A stretch of 64,000 bases of DNA from an uncultured Coriobacteriaceae bacterium. GTDB taxonomy: Bacteria > Actinomycetota > Coriobacteriia > Coriobacteriales > Atopobiaceae. Numbering within the stretch: position 1 is the first letter of the stretch; each line of letters opens with the position of its first letter. The position numbers were made by a program, and so were the translations under genes. The notes under the pieces are model-generated. The model was not told the DNA's origin. It made no database searches and was given only the letters and a program-made list of their open reading frames with translations. The stretch is from positions 30,498 through 94,497 of the forward strand of contig CADCHF010000020.1 of the NCBI GenBank assembly GCA_902801175.1, read 5' to 3'. Shown here in pieces: positions 41,360-50,114 of this stretch.

Positions 41360-42190
41360 TTAGAGCTCAGCGCCAAACCACTTGACCTGAATCTCGGCCA
41401 TGGAGCCGTCGTCGGCCATGTCGGCCAGGGCCTGGTTGATGGCGGCGGTGAGGCCGGGGTTGTCCTTGGAGATGGCAATGCCGTACTGCTCGCCGGTGGG
41501 AATCTCCTCAATGATCTGCAGCTCCGTGAAGGAGTTCTTGATCTGGTACGAAGAGACGGGCAGGTCGGTCACGAGGCCGTCGTAGCTGCCAGTGAGGACG
41601 CCGTTCATGGCGCTGATGATGTCGTCGAGCGGCACAATGGTGGCATCGGGCAGGTTCTCGGCAGCCCAGTCGGCGCCAGTGGTGCCAGCCTGGACGGCAA
41701 TCTTCTTCTCGGCGGCATTGAGGCTGTCGAGGGTCTCCTCGGAGCCGACCTTGGTCACGAGCGACTGGTTGGAGTCGACGTAGGGGTCGGACATGTCGAC
41801 CTCGGCCTTGCGGGCGTCGGTGATGGTCATGCCGGCAATGGCAACGTCTGCCGTGCCACCAGCCTTGATGGTGGGAACGAGCGAGTCAAAGGCCTGGCTG
41901 GCCAGCCAGTTTGCCTCGAGGCCAAGGTGCTCGGCGAGCGACTTGGACATGTCGATGTCAAAGCCCACGGGCTCGCCGGTCTTCTCGTCCATCGACTCAA
42001 ACGGCGGGAAGTAGAGGTTGGAGATGCAGGTGAGCTTGCCAGCCTCGACGAGGGTGTACTCGCCGTCGGCGGCCTCTACGGCAGGAGCCTCAGAGTTGTC
42101 GGAGCTCTTGGAGCCACCGCAAGCAGCAAGCATCATTGCGGCTGCAGCGGAGCTGGTTGCGATAAACGAGCGACGGGTCATGTCCTTCAT
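41360..42190 (-). CDS. Amino-acid-binding lipoprotein (SBP_bac_3) 1
   Basis: 276 residues. RR-type lipoprotein signal (MKDMTRRSFIATSS, lipobox LAAC). Periplasmic-binding fold of family 3: YFPPFESMDEKTGEPVGFDIDMSKSLAEHL, ADVAIAGMTITDARKAEVDMSDPYVDS, VQAGTTGADW, TGEQYGIAISKDNPGL. The Arg-Asp type ligand contacts (TDAR, DGL..DLP) fit polar amino acids. It is the gene directly before the permease, so it is the most likely binding subunit. AAAGGAA precedes the ATG. Confidence 0.93.
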   Translation of the reverse strand: MKDMTRRSFIATSSAAAAMMLAACGGSKSSDNSEAPAVEAADGEYTLVEAGKLTCISNLYFPPFESMDEKTGEPVGFDIDMSKSLAEHLGLEANWLASQAFDSLVPTIKAGGTADVAIAGMTITDARKAEVDMSDPYVDSNQSLVTKVGSEETLDSLNAAEKKIAVQAGTTGADWAAENLPDATIVPLDDIISAMNGVLTGSYDGLVTDLPVSSYQIKNSFTELQIIEEIPTGEQYGIAISKDNPGLTAAINQALADMADDGSMAEIQVKWFGAEL

Positions 42191-42313
42191 TATTGTTCCT
42201 TTCCGTAAAACTCATACTTCATATGCCACAAGACAACCCTCGGCCCTCATTACAAGAGGCACCGAGAGCTGTCTGCGAAAGCTATGTGAGGGTCTAATGA
42301 CGCACGCTAGACC

Positions 42314-43180
42314 TTACTCGCCAAACCACTTCGACTTGAGCTCATCCATGGTGCCGTCGGCCTCCATATCTGCAAGCGCCTTGTTGATGGCGGCGGTGAG
42401 ACCAGGGTTGTCCTTCGAGACCACGATGCCGTACTGCTCGCCGGTGGGAATCTCGAGGGCAATCTCGCAGTCGGTGAACGACACGGTGCACTGATGGCCA
42501 ATGACCGGGAGGTCGGCGCAGAAGGCCTGGTATTGACCAGTGGAAACGCCGGTCATGCACACGGTGACCGAAGCGAGCGGCACGATGGTTGCCTCGGGGA
42601 GATTCTCGCGCGCCCAAGCCTCACCAGTGGTGCCAGCCTGCACGGCCACGGTCATGTCGGAGGCGTTAAGAGCATTGACAATAGCCTCTTCGCCACCAGA
42701 GATGCCCAGGTCCTTCTTGACCGCAACGCCAAGGTTTGAGTCGAGGTACGGCTCGGTGAAGTCAATCTCGAGCTCGCGCTCGGGGGTGATGGAGAATGCG
42801 GAGTTGCCGATGTCGGCCTTGCCGCCCTGCTTGATCATGGGGATGATCGAGTCAAAGTCCTGTGGGGGCAAGTACTCGCACTCAAGGCCCAGGCGTGCTG
42901 CGATCTCGTTGGAGAGGTCGACGTCAAAGCCCTGGGGAGTGCTGTTCTCGAACGAGTCCAGCGGCGGGAAGTCGAGGTCGGACGCAACGATGAGCTTGCC
43001 CTCCTGGACGAGGGTGTACTCCTCAGCGGCAGTATCGGCAGCGTCGTTGGCAGGCGTAGAGGCAGCGTTGTCGTCGGATTCCTTGGACCCGCAAGCGGCA
43101 AGGGCGCCAAGCGCAAGGGCACTCAGGGCAGAGCTCTTGATAAATGAACGGCGGGAAAGCTTTGCGATGTTGTTGCTCAT
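42314..43180 (-). CDS. Amino-acid-binding lipoprotein (SBP_bac_3) 2
   Basis: 288 residues from ATG 43180 (AGGGG upstream). Lipoprotein signal with SRRSFIKSSALS and lipobox LAAC. It is a diverged paralogue of the next gene (DLDFPPLDSFENSTPQGFDVDLSNEIAARL, VQAGTTGEAW, TGEQYGIVVSKDNPGLTAAIN). Differences at ligand positions: the ADIGNSAFSITPERELEIDF block replaces ADVAIAGMTITDARKAEVDM, so specificity probably differs. Two binding proteins sharing one permease would widen the substrate range. Confidence 0.92.
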   Translation of the reverse strand: MSNNIAKLSRRSFIKSSALSALALGALAACGSKESDDNAASTPANDAADTAAEEYTLVQEGKLIVASDLDFPPLDSFENSTPQGFDVDLSNEIAARLGLECEYLPPQDFDSIIPMIKQGGKADIGNSAFSITPERELEIDFTEPYLDSNLGVAVKKDLGISGGEEAIVNALNASDMTVAVQAGTTGEAWARENLPEATIVPLASVTVCMTGVSTGQYQAFCADLPVIGHQCTVSFTDCEIALEIPTGEQYGIVVSKDNPGLTAAINKALADMEADGTMDELKSKWFGE

Positions 43181-43595
43181 GGAATATCCCCTTCCTTGAG
43201 ATGTGCGATGACCAACCTCGTCCCGGCGGGTGGCGGGTGTACCTATCCCCCTTGGCTGGCTCATCTAGTCTGGATGACCATAGTGCAACGCAACATGGAC
43301 ATCATGACAGCTTGCATCAATCATCACGCGAACTTGCCCGTGTGTTCATCAAGCTGATACAAAAGCCGCATATATCGACTTTTCAATCCGAATAAAGATG
43401 CATATTAGATGGATAGGAATCAGCACATGACGCATAAATGTGGTTCAACTTCTTACCGTTAGTTAACCTTGGCTGAACCGTTGGCAACGTCTTATGCAAC
43501 TTGGCCTTCCCCCGCGAAAGCGGAGGAAGGCCAAGAGACGGATTGTTTTTCAGGCTCAGGAGCTTGTACACAAACGAGCAGCTAGACCGCGCAGA
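43181..43595. other. Intergenic region with a bidirectional terminator at 43500-43535
   Basis: 415 bases without a gene. CTTGGCCTTCC (43500-43510) pairs with GGAAGGCCAAG (43525-43535), ending the GlnA-like gene; GATTGTTTTTC follows on the plus strand. The remaining part, AT-rich around 43330-43440, should hold the promoter of the binding-protein genes. No further structure was seen. Confidence 0.7.
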
Positions 43596-44936
43596 TTACA
43601 GGCCGTTGTAGTAGCGCTTGCGCTCCCAGTCGGTTACGGTGGTGCAGTACTCGTCCCACTCGCGACGCTTTGCCGCAATGAGGTACTCAAAGATATGCTC
43701 ACCGAGGGTCTCGCGCATGAGCTCACTCGACTCAAAGCGCTCGATGGCCTCGCCCAGCGTATGCGGAAGACGTGCAATGCCCTTAGATGCGGCCTCGCGC
43801 TCGGAGAGGTCGAAGTAGTTGCCGCTCATCTCCTCGGGAAGCTGCAGCCCCTCCTCGATGCCACGGACGCCAGCGGCCAACGTTGCCGCAAGGGCAAGGT
43901 ACGGATTGGCCGTTGGGTCGGGGTTGCGGAGCTCCACACGCGTGGAGTTGTGCTTGCCGGGCTTATGCGTGGGAATGCGCACGAGCGCCGAGCGGTTCTT
44001 GATGCCCCAGGTGGCATATACCGGAACCTCGCCGTTGTTTACCAAGCGCTTGTATGAGTTGACGGTGGGGTTGGTGACCATCGCAAACTCGGGTGCGTAC
44101 TTGAGAAGACCCGCCACGTAGTGCTGGCCCAGGTCGGAAAGGTGCGCGGGATGATACTCCTTGGGCGCCCAGAAGAGGTTGGTGCCCTCATGGTCAAACA
44201 GCGACTGGTACAGGAACATTCCCGAACCCGAGTACTCGGTGAGCGGCTTGGGCATGAACGAGGCAAACAGGTCGTTTGCCTGTGCAACCTGACGGATCAC
44301 CAGGCGAGCCGTCATGATGGCGTCGGCACAGCTCACAGCCTCGCTGTAGCGCAGCTCAACGCAGTTCTGAGAAGGCGCATTTGCATGGAAGGAATACTCC
44401 ACCGGAATGGACATGCGCTCGAGCATGAGCGTAGTCTCACGACGAAGGTCGGTAGAGACATCCGAGGAGGTGAGGTCAAAGTAGCCGGCGTAGTCCTGCG
44501 GCACGGGGTTGATGTTGTCGCCAAAGTAGAAATACTCGATCTTTGGGCCAACGTTAAAAACATAGCCCTTCTCGTCGACCTTGCGGAAGAGGTCGCGCAG
44601 GCACGAGCGCGGGTCGCCGTCAAAGGGCTCGCGGGAGGGCGTGCGGATGTCGCAATACATACGAGCGACACCCTTTTCCTTGGGGCGCCACGGCAAAATG
44701 GTAAAGGTGCTTGGATCTGGGTATGCAAGCATGTCCGACTCTTCCATGGGCGTGAACCCCTCGATGGACGAGCCATCAAAACCGATGCCCTCGGTAAAGG
44801 TTTCCTCGAGCTCCTCTGACGAAATAGAGAAGGACTTGAGGTTGCCGAGCACATCGGTAAACCACAGCCTTATGAAGCGGATGTCGCGCTTCTCCACCGT
44901 TCTGAGTACAAAGTCGATCTCATGGTCGCCGCTCAT
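43596..44936 (-). CDS. GlnA-type glutamine synthetase homologue lacking most metal ligands
   Basis: 446 residues from ATG 44936 (GGGAGG upstream). Both GS domains are full length with good family identity (FDGSSIEGF, NPTVNSYKRLV, NRSALVRIP, RVELRNPDPTANPYLALA). But the metal-site residues differ: at VGPKIEYFYF the first Glu is Lys132 (Glu134 remains); at YSFHANAPSQNCVELRY the two Glu are Ala185 and Cys192; at GSGMFLYQSLF the ATP-site His is Phe241. Only Glu134 and the Glu in RVELR remain of the usual ligands. Normal synthesis of glutamine is therefore unlikely. It may be a regulatory or repurposed paralogue. It stands alone next to an amino-acid transporter. Confidence 0.85.
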   Translation of the reverse strand: MSGDHEIDFVLRTVEKRDIRFIRLWFTDVLGNLKSFSISSEELEETFTEGIGFDGSSIEGFTPMEESDMLAYPDPSTFTILPWRPKEKGVARMYCDIRTPSREPFDGDPRSCLRDLFRKVDEKGYVFNVGPKIEYFYFGDNINPVPQDYAGYFDLTSSDVSTDLRRETTLMLERMSIPVEYSFHANAPSQNCVELRYSEAVSCADAIMTARLVIRQVAQANDLFASFMPKPLTEYSGSGMFLYQSLFDHEGTNLFWAPKEYHPAHLSDLGQHYVAGLLKYAPEFAMVTNPTVNSYKRLVNNGEVPVYATWGIKNRSALVRIPTHKPGKHNSTRVELRNPDPTANPYLALAATLAAGVRGIEEGLQLPEEMSGNYFDLSEREAASKGIARLPHTLGEAIERFESSELMRETLGEHIFEYLIAAKRREWDEYCTTVTDWERKRYYNGL

Positions 44937-45246
44937 GTGACAACCTCCCTGCAACGGGTGCCCGAGGCGCCCAGCCAATACTAATCACACAGTAGGGTAT
45001 CAATTATTTCTTAACAGTAGCGTTTCACCTCTGTTACCCATAACAAGTGAACGCCTGAGCGTATGCTTGCTCAGTTGTGCGCTCTTGTTTTAGCGAGTCT
45101 ATTACCGACTAACCTCCAAAAACCGAAACATTGAAACTTGTCGGCAGGCTTTACTTGAACTCGGGCGCGGGCTTTGGCATTGCTGCGATAGAATTGGGTG
45201 CAAGTACGTGCATAGCATGTTAGGACGTTCGAGAAAGGAACTATCC
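44937..45246. promoter_or_regulatory. Divergent promoter region of the GlnA-like and gpmA genes
   Basis: 310 bases, AT-rich in the middle (44990-45130). It must carry both promoters. I see no long repeat or riboswitch, and cannot place -35/-10 boxes securely. Confidence 0.4.
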
Positions 45247-46014
45247 ATGGCCGAAGACAACCTGATGCACCTCGTTATCATCCGTCACGGCGAGAGCGAG
45301 TGGAACAAGGCCAACCTGTTTACTGGCTGGACCGACGTGGACCTCTCCGAGGCTGGCGTCCAGGAGGCTCTCGACGGCGGCAAGGCCCTCAAGGAGGCCG
45401 GCTACGACTTTGACATCTGCTACACCAGCTACCTCAAGCGCGCCATCCACACGCTGAACAACGTGCTGTTCGCCATGGACCGCGAGTGGCTGCCCGTCAT
45501 CAAGAGCTGGAAGCTCAACGAGCGTCACTATGGCGCCCTGCAGGGCATGAACAAGGCCGAGACCGCCGCCAAGTACGGCGACGAGCAGGTCAAGATCTGG
45601 CGTCGTTCCTTCGACGTGCCCGCCAAGGCCCTCGAGGATGGCGACGAGCGCCTTCCTGAGCTCGCCGAGGAGTATCGTGGCGTCGCGATGAAGGACCAGC
45701 TGCCTCGCACCGAGTGCCTGAAGGACTGCATCGCCCGCGCGTGGCCGTACTTCCAGGACGAGATCGCCCCGCAGCTCAAGGCCGGCAAGCGCGTCCTCAT
45801 TGCCGCCCACGGCAACAGCCTGCGCTCCCTGGTCATGATGTTCGAGCACCTCACCCCGGAGGAGATTCTCGAGGTCAACATCCCGACCGCCGTGCCGCTG
45901 TCCTACACCTTCGACCAGGACTGGAACATCGTCGACAAGCACTACATCGGCGACCCCGACGTTATCGCCGCCAAGATTGACGCTGTTGCCAACCAGGGCA
46001 AGGCAAAGAAGTAG
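45247..46014 (+). CDS. gpmA: 2,3-bisphosphoglycerate-dependent phosphoglycerate mutase
   Basis: 255 residues from ATG 45247 (AAAGGA upstream). Interconverts 3- and 2-phosphoglycerate in glycolysis. The phospho-His is in [11 protein letters not shown], with [39 protein letters not shown] and the second catalytic His in [13 protein letters not shown]. Together with enolase at 58248 this gives two consecutive lower-glycolysis steps in the window, though not in one operon. Ends at a strong terminator. Confidence 0.97.
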   Translation: MAEDNLMHLVIIRHGESEWNKANLFTGWTDVDLSEAGVQEALDGGKALKEAGYDFDICYTSYLKRAIHTLNNVLFAMDREWLPVIKSWKLNERHYGALQGMNKAETAAKYGDEQVKIWRRSFDVPAKALEDGDERLPELAEEYRGVAMKDQLPRTECLKDCIARAWPYFQDEIAPQLKAGKRVLIAAHGNSLRSLVMMFEHLTPEEILEVNIPTAVPLSYTFDQDWNIVDKHYIGDPDVIAAKIDAVANQGKAKK

Positions 46015-46053
46015 TCGCTCTTTAGCGCATTGCCACCAAGCCTACTTGGTGCA

Positions 46054-46079
46054 CGCCCGCCCGAAAGGGCGGGCGTTTT
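46054..46079 (+). terminator. gpmA terminator
   Basis: CGCCCGCCC-GAAA-GGGCGGGCG followed by TTTTG; a 9-bp stem with a stable GAAA loop. Confidence 0.95.
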
Positions 46080-46279
46080 GTTAGGCGCCTGCACAGCAGC
46101 CAAGCAGAGTAGGGTCAAAGAACCTCTAGTCATCGGCAAATAGAGCCAAATGCCATACGGTTGAATCACTTGCTCTTGTTTTATTGATACATACTGTAAG
46201 GTATTGACAGCAGAGGCACTCTCCGCCATCAAGCTTAAGGGCACGCCAGAGAGGCGTTAAAAGAAGTTGGAGCTATGCC

Positions 46280-47128
46280 ATGAAACACCTTACGTCTGAA
46301 CCCACCACTTCTGTTCCTGGCTCAAACCAGCCCAAGAGGCATGCGCTCTTTGACAAGAGGGTCCTCATGTTCCCTCTTAGCTTTCCCCTGCTGCTCCTGT
46401 TTGTGCTGCCAGCAGCCGTCCCCTTCTATCTCTTTTTGGACAACAAGGAAGTAATCAACTCGGCGTCGACCATCGTTGGAAGCATCCTCCTTGTTATGTG
46501 GTATCAGTTCCACTTTAGGAAGGAGCTTGGCAGCATCTTAAATTGGTCAACACTCGGGATGGTTCTTGTAGCGCCTGGCATACTCTTTGTCCTTCCCAAT
46601 CTGAAGGACATTGCCGAATCCTGGGGAAACCTCAACCCCATACCCGTGTCGCTCCTCATGGCTGCAGCCCCTGGCATTTCGGAAGAGATCGTCTTTCGAG
46701 GAATTCCCATTAGCAACTGGATGCGCGTAAGCTGCACCAAGCGCGACATCTTGCCCTGCATCCTTTTGAGCGGTGTGGTTTTTGGCGTCATCCATGGACT
46801 CAATGGCATGCTGGGGGCCGATGTGCCCTCCACCGTGTTCCAAGTTGGCTATGCCACGTGCCTTGGTATTTTCCTTGCCGCAGTGTTTCTGCGGGGCGGC
46901 AGCCTTTGGCCCTGCATACTCTTGCACACCCTGATCGACTTCACCGCATTCTTGGCCATGAACTTGGAGGCGGGCGGACTCATAACCGAGGCACTTGAGT
47001 ATGACCTCAGCTTTTATGCGACAGTAATTGCGAGCGTCATTCTTCTTGTGCTTGGGATCTACATGGTGCGTCCGGCCAAGCAGGGCGAAATCGTCTCCCT
47101 TTGGGAAAAGATGACCCACAGAGCATAA
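46280..47128 (+). CDS. CPBP-family intramembrane metalloprotease
   Basis: 282 residues with about eight TM helices. The CPBP (Abi/Rce1-like) motifs are present: EE in GISEEIVFRGIPI, His in FGVIHGLNGML and His/Asp in LLHTLIDFTAFL, forming the intramembrane metal site. Such proteins process prenylated or peptide substrates, or act in bacteriocin self-protection. GGAG lies 9 bases before the ATG. A single gene, ended by the hairpin at 47181. Substrate unknown. Confidence 0.88.
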   Translation: MKHLTSEPTTSVPGSNQPKRHALFDKRVLMFPLSFPLLLLFVLPAAVPFYLFLDNKEVINSASTIVGSILLVMWYQFHFRKELGSILNWSTLGMVLVAPGILFVLPNLKDIAESWGNLNPIPVSLLMAAAPGISEEIVFRGIPISNWMRVSCTKRDILPCILLSGVVFGVIHGLNGMLGADVPSTVFQVGYATCLGIFLAAVFLRGGSLWPCILLHTLIDFTAFLAMNLEAGGLITEALEYDLSFYATVIASVILLVLGIYMVRPAKQGEIVSLWEKMTHRA

Positions 47129-47180
47129 GAACCACGCCCCAGCAATTCAAACGGCTCGGCATCTTGCCCGATTATTTGGA

Positions 47181-47210
47181 GCCCATCCTGTAAGGGGTGG
47201 GCCTTCTTTT
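47181..47210. terminator. Hairpin between convergent genes
   Basis: GCCCATCC pairs with GGTGGGC (one wobble/mismatch) and is followed by CTTCTTTT on the plus strand; ends the CPBP gene. Confidence 0.65.
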
Positions 47211-47266
47211 GGTGATTGAATTGGACGAGCCTGCCTCGCAGCCAGCCGATGACGGCCGCTTAGGGC

Positions 47267-47521
47267 TCAGTTAGAACGTCGCCCCTCATCGGCAGCTCGC
47301 ACCTGCTCCAAATCGCGCTCTTGCAGAAGGGCTGCGAGGCTGTGGCGATACGTGTCTATCTCATGCAAACGTTCATTGAGAGATTCGTCGAGCAGCCGTG
47401 ATGTATCCAGAGCCTCTGCAGCCAGGCGCTCCTCGCGCTCACGCCGCTCAAGCCTCAGCCCAGCCAACCCAATAACAGCAACGATGAGCATCGAGAATAC
47501 CAAAAACCCAATCTGACTCAT
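47267..47521 (-). CDS. Small membrane protein with an H-box-like helix
   Basis: 84 residues. One N-terminal TM helix (IGFLVFSMLIVAVIGLAGL), then a charged coiled coil and EIDTYRHSLAALLQERDLEQ. The RHS-LA pattern resembles the DHp helix of AgrC-type kinases and the LRHSLASQ/LRHSLANQ blocks of the sensors at 3-1453. Its ATG overlaps the kinase-like gene's stop (ATGA), so the two are made together. It has no ATPase domain. A possible phospho-acceptor or dimerisation partner, inferred only from the motif and coupling. Confidence 0.65.
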   Translation of the reverse strand: MSQIGFLVFSMLIVAVIGLAGLRLERREREERLAAEALDTSRLLDESLNERLHEIDTYRHSLAALLQERDLEQVRAADEGRRSN

Positions 47522-48801
47522 GCGACCACTCCCTCGCAGAGCACCAGCACCACGCGGCGATCCCCCTGCTTGCGCTCGCGAATCAGCACTTCGTCACCGT
47601 CGCTAAATACCGAGAGGTAACGCTTGGCCCAAAGCGCACCCCACCGCAGGGGAACTTCAAGATGAAGCAAAACATGACCGTCGATGCCTCGTATGCGCAA
47701 CTCAATGTCATCGCCTTGTCGTTTAACGTTTCGCTCGGCAGCCTCATTGGCCAGATTGAAAAGCGTGAGAACGGCGGTAACAGGAACTGGAGCATCCATG
47801 GGAACGCCTGCCACCGTTAGCTTTACTTCTACCCCAGCCTCCTGCAGCCTCTTTGCTCCCGCAACGAGCACCGCGTCAAGTGCCGGCCGGTCGCAGTACG
47901 AGCCGGCTGAGAGCTTCTTGTAGACAACCCGTAGCTCGTTGATGCGCTCTGCGAGCGCTGGATCGCCATTCTCGCTGAGCCGTCTTAGGGTAACTTCATG
48001 ACCCTCAAGAGCCCTTCTGTCCCGCTCAAGCGAAGCAAGCTCTGCTCGAATCGTGGCATCGTAAGAACGTGAGAGCGCGAGGCAGTCCGCCAGCAGCTTT
48101 GACCTCCGGGCAACGATTCGCGATTGTCTCACCAAGGGCAGCGTAATGGCCGCTAGCAAAAAGGCCAGCGTTGGAGCAGTATAGACAATATGCGAACCAA
48201 TCGTGATGGCACTTGCCGTAACCTGCATAACCACTGTGTAGAGCACAACGATTCCAACGGTGACGATGCCCCATACAAGACGGTGGCGCAACGCAAACCT
48301 ACAGGCAAACCGCAGCAGGCTTGCAAGAGGCATCCGAATAATCATAAAGACAAGGAGGTCAAAGAGCCCTCCCATGAAAGTGTGCAAGCCAATTGGGATA
48401 AAGTAGCTCGTGCTAGCAGCCTGCCCAAAGAAATAGTTCGCATTAAGGGTCGAAAAGGTATTGATCTCGCTGGCTAAGGGGTCGCATATCACAGTGCAGA
48501 CCGCCAGCAATACATAGTCACCCTTCCAACTTTGCCAGATAACGACCAGCGAGAGGAAGGAATGCACCAGCTGCCACACCAAAAAAAAGGTGGTGAGCTC
48601 TGGAGATGCCTCGCCTTGCTCGGTAAGCCAGTATAAGTTGGAATCAATAAGCGACCTCAAACCAAAGTAGGCATACCAGAGCAACGGGCTGCGACGGCGC
48701 TCAAAGAGACCCGATACCAACCAATAGGTTATCGACACACCATAGAAGTTATAGACAAGGTAATTAAGCATCGAAGGAATCGGCAGCATGGTGGTCTCCA
48801 A
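47518..48801 (-). CDS. GHKL-like sensor protein with degenerate kinase core
   Basis: 427 residues. Six hydrophobic helices (1-220), then a helical linker and an ATPase-like region. At the expected phospho-acceptor position the helix reads RRALEGHEVTLRRLSENGD rather than the usual RHD-x-x-NHL, and an N-box-like VLTLFNLANEAAERN is present. The G1 box (DNG.G) is absent, replaced by LEVPLRWGALWAKRYL. Autokinase activity is therefore doubtful. It follows the LytTR regulator by 3 bases and overlaps the small H-box-like gene, so the three form one operon. Confidence 0.75.
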   Translation of the reverse strand: METTMLPIPSMLNYLVYNFYGVSITYWLVSGLFERRRSPLLWYAYFGLRSLIDSNLYWLTEQGEASPELTTFFLVWQLVHSFLSLVVIWQSWKGDYVLLAVCTVICDPLASEINTFSTLNANYFFGQAASTSYFIPIGLHTFMGGLFDLLVFMIIRMPLASLLRFACRFALRHRLVWGIVTVGIVVLYTVVMQVTASAITIGSHIVYTAPTLAFLLAAITLPLVRQSRIVARRSKLLADCLALSRSYDATIRAELASLERDRRALEGHEVTLRRLSENGDPALAERINELRVVYKKLSAGSYCDRPALDAVLVAGAKRLQEAGVEVKLTVAGVPMDAPVPVTAVLTLFNLANEAAERNVKRQGDDIELRIRGIDGHVLLHLEVPLRWGALWAKRYLSVFSDGDEVLIRERKQGDRRVVLVLCEGVVA

Positions 48802-48804
48802 AGA

Positions 48805-49530
48805 CTAAAGTGCGTGATCGTCCGCCCAATCGAGATAACGCTCACGGAAGCCACGAGCAAACCTCCTGCTAAGCGGCACCTCTATATCGCCATCCAAAAG
48901 AATCGTGTCATGACGCACCATGCGTATATGTGAAAGACCAACAACAAAGCTTCCGTGGCACTGGGCAAAGATGCGTTGGGGCAGGCGTTCCATGAGTGCG
49001 ACCAGACGGTCGGAAACCACATAGGTATCCCCACTCACACAGGTGATGCTGGTTACACGCGCGCGGCGCTCCAAAACCACAATCTGCGTGCAGGGCAGCG
49101 AAAGCAGCTCGTGGCTGACCGTCTCGATGGTGATTGTCTTGGAACCATCTTCCATCTGCCGAAGCAGGCTCTCGATAACGGACGGGAGCCTTTCGGCAAA
49201 GCTGTCCTTGAGCACAAACCAGAGGTGCTCGGTCACATAGACCTCAGGGGCATACCGCAGGAAGTTGGTTACGTAGACAACTTGGCAACTTGGCCACTTT
49301 TGGCTCAGCTTCTGAGCAAGGTCGATGCCGCTTTCGTCATCGCCAATCTCAATGTCAACAAACACCACATCGGGGGTGAAGTCCGCACAGCTCAGCAGCT
49401 CTTCACCGCTTTGAAAGACCCGCATGTCAAAGGTGATCCCAGAGTTTTGGGAAAACGTCTTGAGCAGATGTTGCTCCTCATTTAGCCAGTGCGATTCGTC
49501 GTCGCACAGGACTGCGCGTATGGTTGGCAA
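48805..49530 (-). CDS. LytTR-family response regulator
   Basis: 241 residues from TTG 49530 (AAGGA 8 bases upstream; no in-frame ATG fits). The receiver has VLCDDESHW, phospho-Asp in DVVFVDIEIGDDESG and Lys in FVLKDSFAE. The LytTR DNA-binding domain has IVVLERRARVTSITCVSGD, RIFAQCHGSFVVGLSHI and DIEVPLSRRFARGFRERY. First gene of the operon with the degenerate sensor. A direct-repeat pair of LytTR type lies 124-153 bases upstream, suggesting autoregulation. Confidence 0.9.
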   Translation of the reverse strand: MPTIRAVLCDDESHWLNEEQHLLKTFSQNSGITFDMRVFQSGEELLSCADFTPDVVFVDIEIGDDESGIDLAQKLSQKWPSCQVVYVTNFLRYAPEVYVTEHLWFVLKDSFAERLPSVIESLLRQMEDGSKTITIETVSHELLSLPCTQIVVLERRARVTSITCVSGDTYVVSDRLVALMERLPQRIFAQCHGSFVVGLSHIRMVRHDTILLDGDIEVPLSRRFARGFRERYLDWADDHAL

Positions 49531-49653
49531 GGCAGCATCCTTGTGAGTCGTTCGGACAGTCTGAAACGCTGAAGCGAGGGCGAGTCACTCATTCAGTGAT
49601 GAGGTTCTCGTTAGCTTGCGAGGATTGATAATAATGCTGAATTTAGACACTTT

Positions 49654-49683
49654 ACAAAAGTGTTCGATTATTTGACAAAAGTG
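49654..49683 (-). promoter_or_regulatory. LytTR-type double direct repeat
   Basis: ACAAAAGTG occurs twice (49654-49662 and 49675-49683) separated by exactly 12 bases, a 21-base period placing both on one DNA face. On the minus strand the units read CACTTTTGT. AgrA/ComE-type LytTR proteins bind two 9-base repeats with a 12-13-base spacer. It lies upstream of the LytTR gene on the same strand. Confidence 0.6.
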
Positions 49684-49894
49684 GTAACGTAAGGCTCTTG
49701 ATTTATCAATTGATACTTTATTTCTCTAATTACTGAGAGTTTTGGTATCAACTCCTTGCTCTGACACCAGTGCGCCAATTGTCACATTAGCAGAAGCAAG
49801 CCCCTTGGCACTCGCGCCTGCACCGACCAGAGCGGATTCGGTCATGAGTTGCCAATTGTCTGGTAGACAACGCAATCACGCCCTCACCTGCATG

Positions 49895-49976
49895 GGCCTG
49901 CTTGCGAAATCCTTCGTTCTTGTGCCGTGCGGAACGTGTTGCACGGCACAAGAACGAAGGATTTCGCAAGCAGGCC
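49895..49976. repeat. Perfect 36-bp inverted repeat
   Basis: Arms 49895-49930 and 49941-49976 are exact complements around a 10-base loop. The core AAATCCTTCGTTCTTGTGC is close to the arm of the hairpin at 56667-56748 on the other side of the giant gene. No ORF in it. Confidence 0.85.
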
Positions 49977-50055
49977 TGGACGCATTAGACCCAAAGCACA
50001 TATCAGTGGCTGCCAGCAGGGATGCGACTAAAGTAAGGTCCCAAGGAGAGAGCGG

Positions 50056-50087
50056 GGGCCGCCCCATAGAACACTGTGGGGCGGCCC
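50056..50087 (-). terminator. Terminator of the second giant surface gene
   Basis: GGGCCGCCCCA pairs with TGGGGCGGCCC, an 11-bp stem 28 bases past the stop codon on the minus strand. Confidence 0.8.
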
Positions 50088-50114
50088 TGAAAGAAACTGG
50101 TCTGCTCTCCCCTT

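Larger units (their letters stand above)
49531..50114. other. Intergenic region with regulatory repeats and long hairpin
   Basis: 584 bases without a gene. It contains the LytTR-type repeats at 49654-49683, an AT-rich promoter-like stretch (about 49620-49745), the 36-bp inverted repeat at 49895-49976 and the terminator of the surface-protein gene at 50056-50087. Confidence 0.6.
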
